This document shows, in pieces, positions 33,977-42,660 of a stretch of 64,000 nt of DNA; the first letter of the stretch is position 1, and every line of letters begins with the position of its first letter. This DNA comes from JANQNX01 sp965601665 (lineage in GTDB: Bacteria > Pseudomonadota > Gammaproteobacteria > Eutrophobiales > Eutrophobiaceae). The notes beneath the pieces are model-generated. The model ran no database searches and was not told where the DNA came from. It worked only from the letters and a program-made list of their open reading frames with translations. The position numbers were made by a program, and so were the translations under genes. The stretch spans positions 2,356,001 through 2,420,000 of the forward strand of contig OZ271833.1 in NCBI GenBank assembly GCA_965601665.1, written 5' to 3'.

Positions 33977-36148
33977 CTAGTTGACACGTGTTTGACGACG
34001 ATCGGTATAACCTGCTGCTGATGCAATCTGCAGGCTTTCTGTCAGGCGAACGTAATTAAAGTAGCGTGTACGAATTTCACGCACGTAAACCACCGTTTGA
34101 CCGCAGCGACAACGCCTTCTTGTCTCGCCATCACGTTGATATGGTTCAGCCATCTTCATCATTGCCAGTTCGACATTATCAAACCAGCGATTTCCATCCA
34201 GTCCCATGTCGTTCGCGAGTTTGCGTGCTGCTTTAACACGGTAGAAGCCGGCGTTGTACGAGGCAAGCGTAAACCACATGCGATCTTCCAGTGCCAATGA
34301 CTCTTCAAACATCCCCCTTAGATAATCAAGGTACCGTACACCGGCATTGATGCTTGTTTCCGGGTGCGCCGTATTACTTACACCCAATAGTTCTGCCGTC
34401 GTCGGGATAAGCTGCATTAAGCCTTCTGCACCCACATCAGATTGGGCAGCAGGGTTAAAGCGACTCTCCTGGAACATCAGTGCTGTGATCAGTCGCCAGT
34501 CAAAACCATACTCGTTGGCGTATTTTTGAATCTTGTCATCGAAGGGAGACAAGGAAGAAATTCTCGTGGTGTTGTATTTCCTGGCCTTGGGAAGGGTTTC
34601 GCGTTCAAAATAACGTGCATGCAGCAGGTTATAGTGCTTGCCGCGATAGGATTCCTGGATAAAGTTATTCAGGCCTCTTAGCAACACTGTGTTATCAGAA
34701 CGGACTGCCCAGCGATGCGCAACAGGCTCGGCCAGGTTAAACATGGATGTCAAACCAATATCAGCAGAGAAACGATTCTTGTACTGATGATTACCAATGA
34801 CGGTCATGTCATACATGCCAAGGGCAACCATCAGTAAGGTGCCTTCCATGTTAATGCCCGGTTCGGCACGAACCAGCTCAAAACCGGCGCCCTGCTCCTG
34901 CAGTTCCAGCATGTAATCCCAGTACGGACTATCAGCCGGCAATGTTACTCTTCTGCCGTCCAGCTCACGGATATCGATAACCGTTGGTTCATTTTTCCTG
35001 CTAATCAGGACCGGGTTGCCATAATTAGTGGGCGCGCTGAACTCAACCCGGCTGTCAGTTTGCATCAGTCCTGCAGGTAAAGACGCGGCAATGACATCGC
35101 CCTTGCCTTCACGCAATAATCGGAACATATCTGCGCGTGTCCTGGCGACAATAACATCAACCCGGAGGTTTTCCCTGTCAGCAAAATGCCTGATAAGTTC
35201 GTATTCGAACCCGTAGAGCGTGCCGTTGTGCAGGTAGTAGTGCGATGGATTAGAACTGGTAATGACCCTGAGTATGCCCCTTTCTTGAATACCGCCAAGA
35301 TCATCAAAGTAGACCGAGGTAACGTCGTGGGTGACGTGTTGCTGCCCAAGGTAGGTGTTGATCTTCGCTTGTAAATCGTCAGCTTCGGATTTGACTGCCC
35401 AGGCCATGTTCCGGTTACTGGTGAGGCTAAACTCTGATTTCAACTCCTGGTGGTATGGCAGGTAATGCTTAAGAAACAGGCTATCGGCGACAGCGAGATC
35501 GTACATGCCACTCATTACGTTATGCATCACATCGATATATGGCATATCTGCAGGTATTTCTTCCAGCACAAAGCCGGGTAACGACTCGGCCAGCATAGAA
35601 AGTACTGACCAGACCTCAGCATCCTTGTATGCAGCAACCTGTCGTCCTGCCAAATCGTCGAGTTTGTTAATGCGCCCGCTGTTAGTGCGCTGGACAATTT
35701 GTTGTGATGCATTGGCCCAGGTATAGGAGAATGCCAGTTGGTGATCCATGCCCGTGTTAAACGCATTGTGCTGGCCAATGATGATGTCGCCCTTGTCTGC
35801 CAATAGACTCGGTAACAGGTTCCATTCATAGTCAACGTAGACCCAGTGCAAATCGAGTTCCAGGTTTTCCGCAAACTGCTCCAGTAACTGTTTCTCAATA
35901 TGGCTGATGCTACAGCCGTGCTGTTCCCGCGCAAGCAACACGCGCAAATAGCCGCGCTTGCTGATAGCGTCGATTTGACTGGTACTGCTCAACTCATACA
36001 GGGACTGGGCAGGCGTTGTCTCTGGTGGGCTTTGACAAAAATCATTGGCGATAGCAGGTTGCGCCAATGCCACGGGTGTTCGCAGTAGCGCTAGTAGCAA
36101 TACGCCAGACAGGCCGAGTCGGATTGTGTACAAGCCTTTTATATTCAT
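33977..36148 (-). CDS. MltF-like protein: two solute-binding domains plus lytic transglycosylase
   Basis: Envelope enzyme of the MltF type that cleaves peptidoglycan, with ligand-binding modules that may control it. From ATG 36148 (723 aa): signal peptide ending RTPVALA, a first bacterial family-3 binding domain (about 55-285, RGYLRVLLAREQHG), a second (about 290-520, RGILRVITSSNPSHYY), then an SLT domain with catalytic Glu561 in MFQESRFNP and GLMQLIPTTAE. E. coli MltF has one binding domain; two are seen in some other gammaproteobacteria. A longer start at 36196 is possible but spoils the signal. CRP-like and palindromic sites lie upstream. Confidence 0.88.
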   Translation of the reverse strand: MNIKGLYTIRLGLSGVLLLALLRTPVALAQPAIANDFCQSPPETTPAQSLYELSSTSQIDAISKRGYLRVLLAREQHGCSISHIEKQLLEQFAENLELDLHWVYVDYEWNLLPSLLADKGDIIIGQHNAFNTGMDHQLAFSYTWANASQQIVQRTNSGRINKLDDLAGRQVAAYKDAEVWSVLSMLAESLPGFVLEEIPADMPYIDVMHNVMSGMYDLAVADSLFLKHYLPYHQELKSEFSLTSNRNMAWAVKSEADDLQAKINTYLGQQHVTHDVTSVYFDDLGGIQERGILRVITSSNPSHYYLHNGTLYGFEYELIRHFADRENLRVDVIVARTRADMFRLLREGKGDVIAASLPAGLMQTDSRVEFSAPTNYGNPVLISRKNEPTVIDIRELDGRRVTLPADSPYWDYMLELQEQGAGFELVRAEPGINMEGTLLMVALGMYDMTVIGNHQYKNRFSADIGLTSMFNLAEPVAHRWAVRSDNTVLLRGLNNFIQESYRGKHYNLLHARYFERETLPKARKYNTTRISSLSPFDDKIQKYANEYGFDWRLITALMFQESRFNPAAQSDVGAEGLMQLIPTTAELLGVSNTAHPETSINAGVRYLDYLRGMFEESLALEDRMWFTLASYNAGFYRVKAARKLANDMGLDGNRWFDNVELAMMKMAEPYQRDGETRRRCRCGQTVVYVREIRTRYFNYVRLTESLQIASAAGYTDRRQTRVN

Positions 36149-36217
36149 AGTTACAGACCTAACAGCACCTGACCCGCTGCATATGAGCGGTATCATAGCT
36201 TGGTACAGGGAAATACG

Positions 36218-36258
36218 CTATATATAGTAGCTGCGTCACTTTATACCGCTATATATAG
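36218..36258. promoter_or_regulatory. Twin CTATATATAG palindromes
   Basis: Identical 10-base palindromes at 36218-36227 and 36249-36258, each preceded by CGCTAT context (ACGC and CCGC), centres 31 bases apart, about three helical turns. They lie 70-110 bases upstream of the MltF-like start on the minus strand. The pattern fits a dimeric operator pair, but overlapping AT-rich promoter elements could also explain it. Confidence 0.45.
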
Positions 36259-36275
36259 AAATAAGTACAACGTAA

Positions 36276-36293
36276 GTGTGAATCGTATCACAC
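36276..36293. promoter_or_regulatory. CRP/Vfr-like binding site
   Basis: GTGTGA-N6-TCACAC, a perfect match to the CRP half-sites TGTGA and TCACA with the proper six-base spacer. It is about 130-145 bases upstream of the MltF-like start. No other gene start is close, so it most likely controls that gene. Confidence 0.6.
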
Positions 36294-36404
36294 GTTATAT
36301 TGCACTGCAACATAAGAAGTGTTGCACATTCAGTAAGACTGCGCGGTAGCGCGAAGTTCCCTCTTCTATAGCTTCCATACAAATAAAGTAAGTATTTACT
36401 TTTA

Positions 36405-37067
36405 TTATGGTAAAGTTGCTTTATTTACCTGTTCCAAGCGCTCCGGGGTGCCCACATCATTCCAGTAGCCCGTGAACAGCTGGCCGCTAACCCGTCCACG
36501 CGCGGCGGCGGCAACCAGCAACGGTGCCAGTTTTTGATGGCCGTGGGGAATATCCTTGAAGAGCGCAGGGTTGTAGACGCCGATGCCGCTGAATGTAAAC
36601 CTTGGTGCACCATGGGTAACTATGCGGCCATCTTGTAACACGAAATCACCGTCTGGATGATGGTCAGGATTATGGACCAGCACCAGGTGGGCATCCTCGT
36701 CTGGTGCTATGGTTAACCTTGAGTAATCAAAGTCGGTGTAGATATCGGAATTGGTAACCATAAATGGCTGACCCTGAAAATAGTCCAGCACCTTGATTAT
36801 TCCGCCGGCGGTTTCTAGTGGTGTTTGCCCCTCGTTTGAATATGTCAGTGTTACGCCAAACTGGCGGCCGTTACCGAGATACTGTTCGATCTGTTCGCCC
36901 AGCCGCGCAATATTGATGATGATGTCTGTCACGCCTGCACGTTGAAGGGCCTCAACCTGATATTGAATTAAGGGTTTGTTGCCAACCTTTAACAACGGTT
37001 TCGGAACACGGTCAGTCAACGGACGCATGCGTTCGCCATGACCCGCGGCCAGGATCATTGCCCGCAT
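36405..37067 (-). CDS. murU: N-acetylmuramate-1-phosphate uridylyltransferase
   Basis: Nucleotidyltransferase of the MurNAc/GlcNAc salvage route that makes UDP-MurNAc directly from recycled sugar, bypassing MurA/MurB. The signature LAAGHGERMRPLTDRVPKPL is at residues 6-25, with SDIYTDFD and the metal-binding GYWNDVGTPERL near the C-terminus. It is 220 aa. Overlaps amgK by 13 bases, the known operon partner. Confidence 0.9.
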   Translation of the reverse strand: MRAMILAAGHGERMRPLTDRVPKPLLKVGNKPLIQYQVEALQRAGVTDIIINIARLGEQIEQYLGNGRQFGVTLTYSNEGQTPLETAGGIIKVLDYFQGQPFMVTNSDIYTDFDYSRLTIAPDEDAHLVLVHNPDHHPDGDFVLQDGRIVTHGAPRFTFSGIGVYNPALFKDIPHGHQKLAPLLVAAAARGRVSGQLFTGYWNDVGTPERLEQVNKATLP

Positions 37068-38056
37068 AGTGTTACTTCCAGTGCCGGGGCAACCTTGCTG
37101 CTGATGAAGTCAACCAGCTCGCCAATTTCGCTGTAGGAGTTGCCCAATTCCATGATGTAGGCCAGCGTGCGCGGAATATCTGCCAGGAAACCCTGTTTTC
37201 CGTCACGCAGGTACAGTCTTGCAAAAATACCCGCTACCTTGAGTTCCCGTTGAACACCCATGAGATCAAACCAGCGCAGAAATTGTGAATGGTTGATAGA
37301 CGCCTGACCATTGGACTGCTGAAACTGTTCAAGGTAGTAGTCGATCCACAGCTGGCGTTGCTCAGGCTGCCAATAGATATAGCTGTCCTTGAGCAGTGAT
37401 ACAAGGTCGTAGCTAATAGGACCAAGCACAGCATCCTGGTAATCAATGATGCCGGGTATGTCTGAGGTCGTTAGCATCAGGTTACGTGAGTGGTAGTCCC
37501 GGTGTACGAATAGCTGCGGCTGTTCGAGTGCGTTTTGTATTAATAGCTTGAATACCGAAGTAAGCATTTTTTTTTCTGCTGTATCCAGTTCCAATCCAAG
37601 ATATCGCGCCAGTAGCCAGTCCGGGAACAGTTGCATCTCGGAGTTAAGCAGCTGTTGATCATATGCGGGCAGGTTTTCAGCATTGGCGCCCAGTTGCATA
37701 ACCACTAACGAATCAATAGCAGCCCTGTACAGGCGATCGGCACTACCGCTATCAAGATGTGGCAAATACAGTTCGTCGCCTAGATCGCTAAGCAGCAGAA
37801 AACCCTGCGCTACATCGTGTGCATGAATAACGGGTACATTTAGTTTGCATGCATGCAGGCGTTTGTTTATGTCAATAAATGGACGACAGTCTTCATGCTC
37901 GGGCGGTGCATCCATCAGTATGTAGCTTCGTTCAATCAAAGATACACGGTGGTAGGACCGGAAGCTGGCATCTTCTGAGGCTGGTGCCAGTGTAAACTCG
38001 CTTGTTCCCAGCTGTTGTTGCAGCCATTGTTGTCTTGCTTGCTGACGGGTAGTCAT
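37055..38056 (-). CDS. amgK: Anomeric MurNAc/GlcNAc kinase
   Basis: Phosphotransferase-fold kinase producing MurNAc-1-phosphate for MurU. Catalytic loop HRDYHSRN at residues 185-192 and the magnesium site in IIDYQDAVLGPISYDLVS. It is 333 aa. The amgK-murU order and overlap match the recycling operon of pseudomonads and related bacteria. The neighbouring MltF-like gene acts on peptidoglycan too, though with a separate promoter region. Confidence 0.9.
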   Translation of the reverse strand: MTTRQQARQQWLQQQLGTSEFTLAPASEDASFRSYHRVSLIERSYILMDAPPEHEDCRPFIDINKRLHACKLNVPVIHAHDVAQGFLLLSDLGDELYLPHLDSGSADRLYRAAIDSLVVMQLGANAENLPAYDQQLLNSEMQLFPDWLLARYLGLELDTAEKKMLTSVFKLLIQNALEQPQLFVHRDYHSRNLMLTTSDIPGIIDYQDAVLGPISYDLVSLLKDSYIYWQPEQRQLWIDYYLEQFQQSNGQASINHSQFLRWFDLMGVQRELKVAGIFARLYLRDGKQGFLADIPRTLAYIMELGNSYSEIGELVDFISSKVAPALEVTLCGQ

Positions 38057-38174
38057 TGGGTTTTAGATAAAAGTCCTATGGCTGTCGGGTAAACCCGTAT
38101 CGGTGATTTTCCAGCATAGTCTGTTTCTGGCATCATTCCTGAATTAAAGACTAGTTTAAAGGATTTAGCGACGG

Positions 38175-39146
38175 ATGTTGCTTTCTTGTTTATTTATCGT
38201 GATTGGCCTGGTATTGCTTGTTTACGGAGCGGATGTCTTTGTTGAAGGCGCTGCCAATATAGCAAAGATTCTTGGCATGTCATCATTAATGATTGGCTTG
38301 ACGATTGTTGGCTTTGCGACGTCGGCGCCGGAAATGATCGTTGGCAGCCTTGCCGCATGGAATGAAAAAACCACCTTGGCGATTGGTAATGCACTGGGTT
38401 CAAACATTGCCAATATCAGTCTTGTGCTTGCCGTTAGTATTATCGTCATTCCAATTGCTGTTCAGTCGCAGGCATTGAAACGTGAGTTTGCACTGATGTG
38501 TTTGACCATGGCTATCACGTTATTGTTGTTGCTGGATGGAAGTCTTGATCGCTTTGACGGTGTGACGTTGCTGGTTTGCCTGGTGCTGGCGATGGGCTGG
38601 ATTGTCTGGATCGCAAAGCATACTTCCGGCAAGGACCCGCTGCTACAGGAATATGAGGAGGAATTCAAACAGCCTCCACCGCTGGGAAAGGCAAGCGCCA
38701 GGACATTGTTCGGCCTGGTCTTGTTGTTACTGGGTGCGGAATTACTCGTCAGCGGCGCGGTAAATGTCGCTACCGCTCTTGGTGTTTCAGAGCTTGTGAT
38801 TGGTTTAACCATTGTTGCTATTGGAACCAGTTTGCCGGAACTGGCTGCGTCGATAGCCAGCTTGCGAAAGAATGAAGCTGATATCGCGATTGGTAATATT
38901 ATTGGCTCGAATATGTTTAATATGCTGGCAGTACTGGGCATGCCAGCGCTGATTTACCCGACAGAGTTCGAGGCTGCCGTGTTAAACCGGGATTTTCCGG
39001 TAATGGTAGGCCTGACACTGTTGCTGGCAGTCATGTTATTCGCATCAAGAAAAAACAGGCTGTTACGGATAGAAGGCGCGTTATTATTGGCATGCTTTTT
39101 TGGATACCAGTATATATTGTATGCACAGAGTGTCCCCGGCAATTAG
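38175..39146 (+). CDS. yrbG: Calcium/sodium antiporter
   Basis: CaCA-family inner-membrane exchanger of 323 aa with about ten membrane helices. The two alpha repeats are visible as GFATSAPEMIVGS (near 55-67) and AIGTSLPELAAS (near 215-226), each with the cation-binding Glu. First of the yrbG-kdsD-kdsC-lptCAB cluster; the next gene starts three bases later. Confidence 0.93.
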   Translation: MLLSCLFIVIGLVLLVYGADVFVEGAANIAKILGMSSLMIGLTIVGFATSAPEMIVGSLAAWNEKTTLAIGNALGSNIANISLVLAVSIIVIPIAVQSQALKREFALMCLTMAITLLLLLDGSLDRFDGVTLLVCLVLAMGWIVWIAKHTSGKDPLLQEYEEEFKQPPPLGKASARTLFGLVLLLLGAELLVSGAVNVATALGVSELVIGLTIVAIGTSLPELAASIASLRKNEADIAIGNIIGSNMFNMLAVLGMPALIYPTEFEAAVLNRDFPVMVGLTLLLAVMLFASRKNRLLRIEGALLLACFFGYQYILYAQSVPGN

Positions 39147-39149
39147 ACT

Positions 39150-40139
39150 GTGAAAGAAATGAAAGATATTGACCATCAACAATTCATTGCCCTCGGTCAG
39201 GCAGTGATTGATACCGAAGAGATTGCTATCTCGGACTTGCGTTCGCGCATCGACGATAGTTTTGTGAAAGCCTGTCAGCTGATTTTACAGTGCCAGGGCA
39301 GGGTAGTGGTAATCGGTATGGGCAAGTCCGGCCATATTGGTAACAAGATAGCCGCTACCCTGGCCAGTACCGGCACACCGGCATTTTTTGTCCACCCGGG
39401 CGAGGCCAGTCATGGCGATCTGGGCATGATTACGACTCAGGATGTGGTGATGGTGCTTTCCAACTCTGGCGAAACAGACGAGGTCATTGCCCTGCTTCCG
39501 GTTATCAAACGGTTGAATACCCCCATGATTACATTTACCGGCAACCCTGAATCCACGCTGGCACAGGTAGCCGATGTTAATATCGATATCAGTGTCACAA
39601 AAGAGGCATGCCCGCTTGGACTTGCGCCCACGTCGAGTACTACTGCGACACTGGTAATGGGTGATGCCATCGCCGTCGCTCTGCTGGATGCCCGCGGTTT
39701 CAGTGAAAAGGACTTTGCATTATCACATCCCGGCGGCAGCCTGGGTCGAAGACTGCTATTGCATGTAAGCGACATTATGCACACAGGCGATGAAATCCCG
39801 AAGGTGGCGGATGATGCGAGTTTTCACGATGCCTTGCTGGAGATGAGTGAAAAGGGTCTCGGTGTTACCACCGTGGTTGATGCTGCAGATAATGTGCTGG
39901 GAATTTTTACCGATGGTGATGTCCGGCGTGCACTTGATGCAGATATCGATATCAAAAATTGCCTGATTAAACAGGTAATGACGCCAAAGGGAAAAACCAT
40001 TCGTCAGGATGAGCTTGCTGCGACTGCGCTGTCTTTGATGGAGACACAGCGTATCAATGCTTTATTGGTCGTCGATGAAAATGACAACCTGGCAGGAATT
40101 ATAAACATGCATGACCTGCTGAGAGCGAGGGTGGTATGA
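39150..40139 (+). CDS. kdsD: D-arabinose 5-phosphate isomerase
   Basis: Converts ribulose 5-phosphate to arabinose 5-phosphate, the first step to Kdo of lipopolysaccharide. SIS domain with GMGKSGHIGNKIAATLASTG and HPGEASHGDLG, then two CBS domains (about 210-329). It is 329 aa using GTG at 39150; ATG at 39159 is an alternative. Its end overlaps kdsC by four bases. Confidence 0.95.
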   Translation: MKEMKDIDHQQFIALGQAVIDTEEIAISDLRSRIDDSFVKACQLILQCQGRVVVIGMGKSGHIGNKIAATLASTGTPAFFVHPGEASHGDLGMITTQDVVMVLSNSGETDEVIALLPVIKRLNTPMITFTGNPESTLAQVADVNIDISVTKEACPLGLAPTSSTTATLVMGDAIAVALLDARGFSEKDFALSHPGGSLGRRLLLHVSDIMHTGDEIPKVADDASFHDALLEMSEKGLGVTTVVDAADNVLGIFTDGDVRRALDADIDIKNCLIKQVMTPKGKTIRQDELAATALSLMETQRINALLVVDENDNLAGIINMHDLLRARVV

Positions 40140-40681
40140 GCCAGATTGACCATGATGTATACATGGAAAAGGCGGCTCACATCAAGCTTGCCGTGTTTGA
40201 TGTTGATGGTGTACTTACCAATGGCCAGTTGATACTCGGTGAGAGCGGTGATGAATACAAGTGCTTTCATGTGCGCGATGGCCATGGCCTGGTCATGTTA
40301 CTGGGCAGTGGTTGCCATATTGCTGTTATTACCGCGCGCTCTTCGAAAATCGTCTCTGAACGAATGGCGCAGCTGGGTATCAAATACGTATATCAAGGTG
40401 AACAGGACAAGGGTGCCCGGTTATTGAAGCTGCTGGATGAACTGTCGCTGTCTACTGAACAAGTGCTCTATGTCGGTGATGACGTCATCGATTTACCTGC
40501 CATGGCCAGGGTAGGACTGGCAGTCGCAGTCAATGATGCCCATCCCCTGGTCAGGGAGAATGCACACTGGGTAACCGAAAACTGTGGCGGTCAGGGTGCG
40601 GTTCGCGAGGTATGCGAGGCAATCATGCAGGCACAGGGAAATCTTGAAGCAAAAATGCAAACCTACCTGGTCTCTGACTAA
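40136..40681 (+). CDS. kdsC: Kdo-8-phosphate phosphatase
   Basis: HAD-superfamily phosphatase releasing Kdo. The nucleophile motif is FDVDGVLTNGQL near residues 19-30, with motif III/IV YVGDDVIDLPAM. It has no cap domain; 181 aa. Sits directly between kdsD and lptC, as usual. Confidence 0.95.
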   Translation: MSQIDHDVYMEKAAHIKLAVFDVDGVLTNGQLILGESGDEYKCFHVRDGHGLVMLLGSGCHIAVITARSSKIVSERMAQLGIKYVYQGEQDKGARLLKLLDELSLSTEQVLYVGDDVIDLPAMARVGLAVAVNDAHPLVRENAHWVTENCGGQGAVREVCEAIMQAQGNLEAKMQTYLVSD

Positions 40682-40708
40682 TATGTTTGCCATCAGCAGC
40701 CTTCAGCC

Positions 40709-41281
40709 ATGTTTGTGAACAGGCGCAGATTGGCAGTCATTCTTGCAATTGCTGCCGGGGCCAGTTTCTGGTTGTTGCGGACTATCACCAGGGAAGAGGA
40801 AATTGCGTTGCGAGACCTGGCGCAATACCCTGATTATTACATGGAAAACTTCTCGACCCTGACAATGAACCGGGAAGGTTTACCAAAAAACCGCATCAGT
40901 GCCGATTACATGGCACACTATCCCGATGATGACACCACAGAATTACTCCAGCCAAGGATGGAAGTGTTTCATGAGACAAGACAGCCTATTAATGTCAGTT
41001 CTGACAAGGGCTGGGTGACGTCGGATAACGAGGTTATTCTGCTTAAGGGCAACGTCTACCTGCATCGAAATGATGAGTCAGGCAAGCCCGAGCTGGAGGT
41101 GCTTGCTGATGATGCCAGGGTACTGGTCAAGAAGGACTATGCTGAAACAGATAACTCTGCGACATTGATAAGAGACAGAATGGTGACCAATACGACAGGA
41201 ATGCGCGCCTACATGGCAGAGCAAAGACTGGAATTCCTGAGTAATGTAAAAACAACGATCGAGCCTAAAAATGCAGAATAA
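40709..41281 (+). CDS. lptC: LptC, LPS transport periplasmic bridge
   Basis: Bitopic inner-membrane protein handing LPS from LptB2FG to LptA. One N-terminal helix (about 8-24) then a beta-jellyroll periplasmic domain including DKGWVTSDNEVILLKGNVYL. It is 190 aa; 11-base overlap with lptA. Confidence 0.93.
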   Translation: MFVNRRRLAVILAIAAGASFWLLRTITREEEIALRDLAQYPDYYMENFSTLTMNREGLPKNRISADYMAHYPDDDTTELLQPRMEVFHETRQPINVSSDKGWVTSDNEVILLKGNVYLHRNDESGKPELEVLADDARVLVKKDYAETDNSATLIRDRMVTNTTGMRAYMAEQRLEFLSNVKTTIEPKNAE

Positions 41282-41804
41282 AATACTCACATTCATTACG
41301 TTGTTACTGGTTAGTCCTGTTTGTTGGTCATTGACCTCTGACAAGCAACAGGACATCGAAATCGAAGCTGACAGTGCAGAGATGGATGATGCCAAGGGCA
41401 TATCCATTTATCGCGGTGATGTCGTCGTTGTGCAGGGAAGTATCCGAATGACAGGTGACATCATGACCGTTTACTTTGATGAAAACGATGATATGAAGCT
41501 TGTGGTGATGGAGGGAAAACCTGCAACCTATCGTCAACTGCCCGACGATAGCGAAGTGTACGATGAGGCCGAGTCGTTAAGGATGGAATATTATTCATTG
41601 AGAGACTATGTGATCCTGATTGATGAGGCACTGGTCACACAGGAAGGTATGCGCCTAAGTGGTGATCGTATTGAGTACAATACGATAACAAACCAGGCCA
41701 AGGCAGAAAGCAGGACAACAACGACAATTAAAGACAAGGATGAAAAGCCGAAAGAGGGCGGACGCGTCAAATTGATTATCAAGAAAAAGAAAGAGGAACA
41801 GTAA
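41271..41804 (+). CDS. lptA: LptA, LPS transport periplasmic protein
   Basis: Forms the periplasmic bridge for LPS. Signal LTFITLLLVSPVCWS is followed by SDKQQDIEIEADSAEMDDAK, the normal start of the mature protein, then the OstA jellyroll repeats (YRGDVVVVQGSIRMTGD, GDRIEYNTITNQAKAES). A Lys-rich C-terminal tail is present. Length 177 aa. Confidence 0.94.
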   Translation: MQNKILTFITLLLVSPVCWSLTSDKQQDIEIEADSAEMDDAKGISIYRGDVVVVQGSIRMTGDIMTVYFDENDDMKLVVMEGKPATYRQLPDDSEVYDEAESLRMEYYSLRDYVILIDEALVTQEGMRLSGDRIEYNTITNQAKAESRTTTTIKDKDEKPKEGGRVKLIIKKKKEEQ

Positions 41805-41878
41805 CAGGCAAGATTGACGAACACATCCGGGTTTGTGATGTATTCAGTCAGTACGCGCTTGAATCCCGATTGCCACCG

Positions 41879-42604
41879 ATGAGCACCCTGTCTGCACGAC
41901 ATTTATCCAAGACCTATCGATCCAGAAAGGTTGTCACTGATGTCAGCGTGAATGTTGACAGTGGCGAAGTGGTGGGTTTGCTCGGCCCTAACGGGGCAGG
42001 TAAGACGACCAGCTTTTACATGATTGTCGGTCTCGTGGCCTCGGATGAAGGCGATATCTATATAGATGATCGTGAGATAAGCGGGTTTAGCATGGACCAG
42101 CGCTCACATCTTGGGCTTGGCTACCTGCCGCAGGAGGCCTCGGTATTTAAGAAGCTGACGGTAGCTGAAAATATCATGGCAATACTGGAGATACGCATGA
42201 AGGACCGTCCGGACGAGGCCGAACAGCGTCTTGAATACCTGCTACAGGAGTTTCATATTACGCACCTGCGCGACAACCTCGGTATGAGCCTGTCAGGCGG
42301 AGAGCGTCGCCGACTGGAAATCGCTCGTGCGCTGGCATCCGAGCCTCGCTTCCTGCTGCTTGATGAACCATTTGCCGGGATCGATCCGATTTCGATCAAC
42401 GATATTCAGCATTTAATTCACCGCCTTTCTGAACAAGGTATAGGTATTCTTATCACCGACCACAATGTGCGCGAAACGCTTGGTACCTGTGATCGGGCAT
42501 ACATTGTCAGCGAGGGACGCATACTCGCAGAGGGTTCGCCTGACCAGATCCTGGCAAATGAGCGGGTGCGTGAGGTATACCTTGGTGATAAGTTTCAGAT
42601 TTGA
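41879..42604 (+). CDS. lptB: LptB, LPS export ATPase
   Basis: ABC ATPase driving LPS extraction. Walker A GPNGAGKT at residues 36-43, signature LSGGERRRLEIARAL, Walker B LLLDEPFAGIDP. ATG at 41879 gives 241 aa, the same as E. coli LptB; a TTG three codons upstream is less likely. Confidence 0.96.
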   Translation: MSTLSARHLSKTYRSRKVVTDVSVNVDSGEVVGLLGPNGAGKTTSFYMIVGLVASDEGDIYIDDREISGFSMDQRSHLGLGYLPQEASVFKKLTVAENIMAILEIRMKDRPDEAEQRLEYLLQEFHITHLRDNLGMSLSGGERRRLEIARALASEPRFLLLDEPFAGIDPISINDIQHLIHRLSEQGIGILITDHNVRETLGTCDRAYIVSEGRILAEGSPDQILANERVREVYLGDKFQI

Positions 42605-42660
42605 TTAGTTCGATAAACAGTTTTATTCAAATGAATGAAATTTAAGTTAAACTTATAAGA

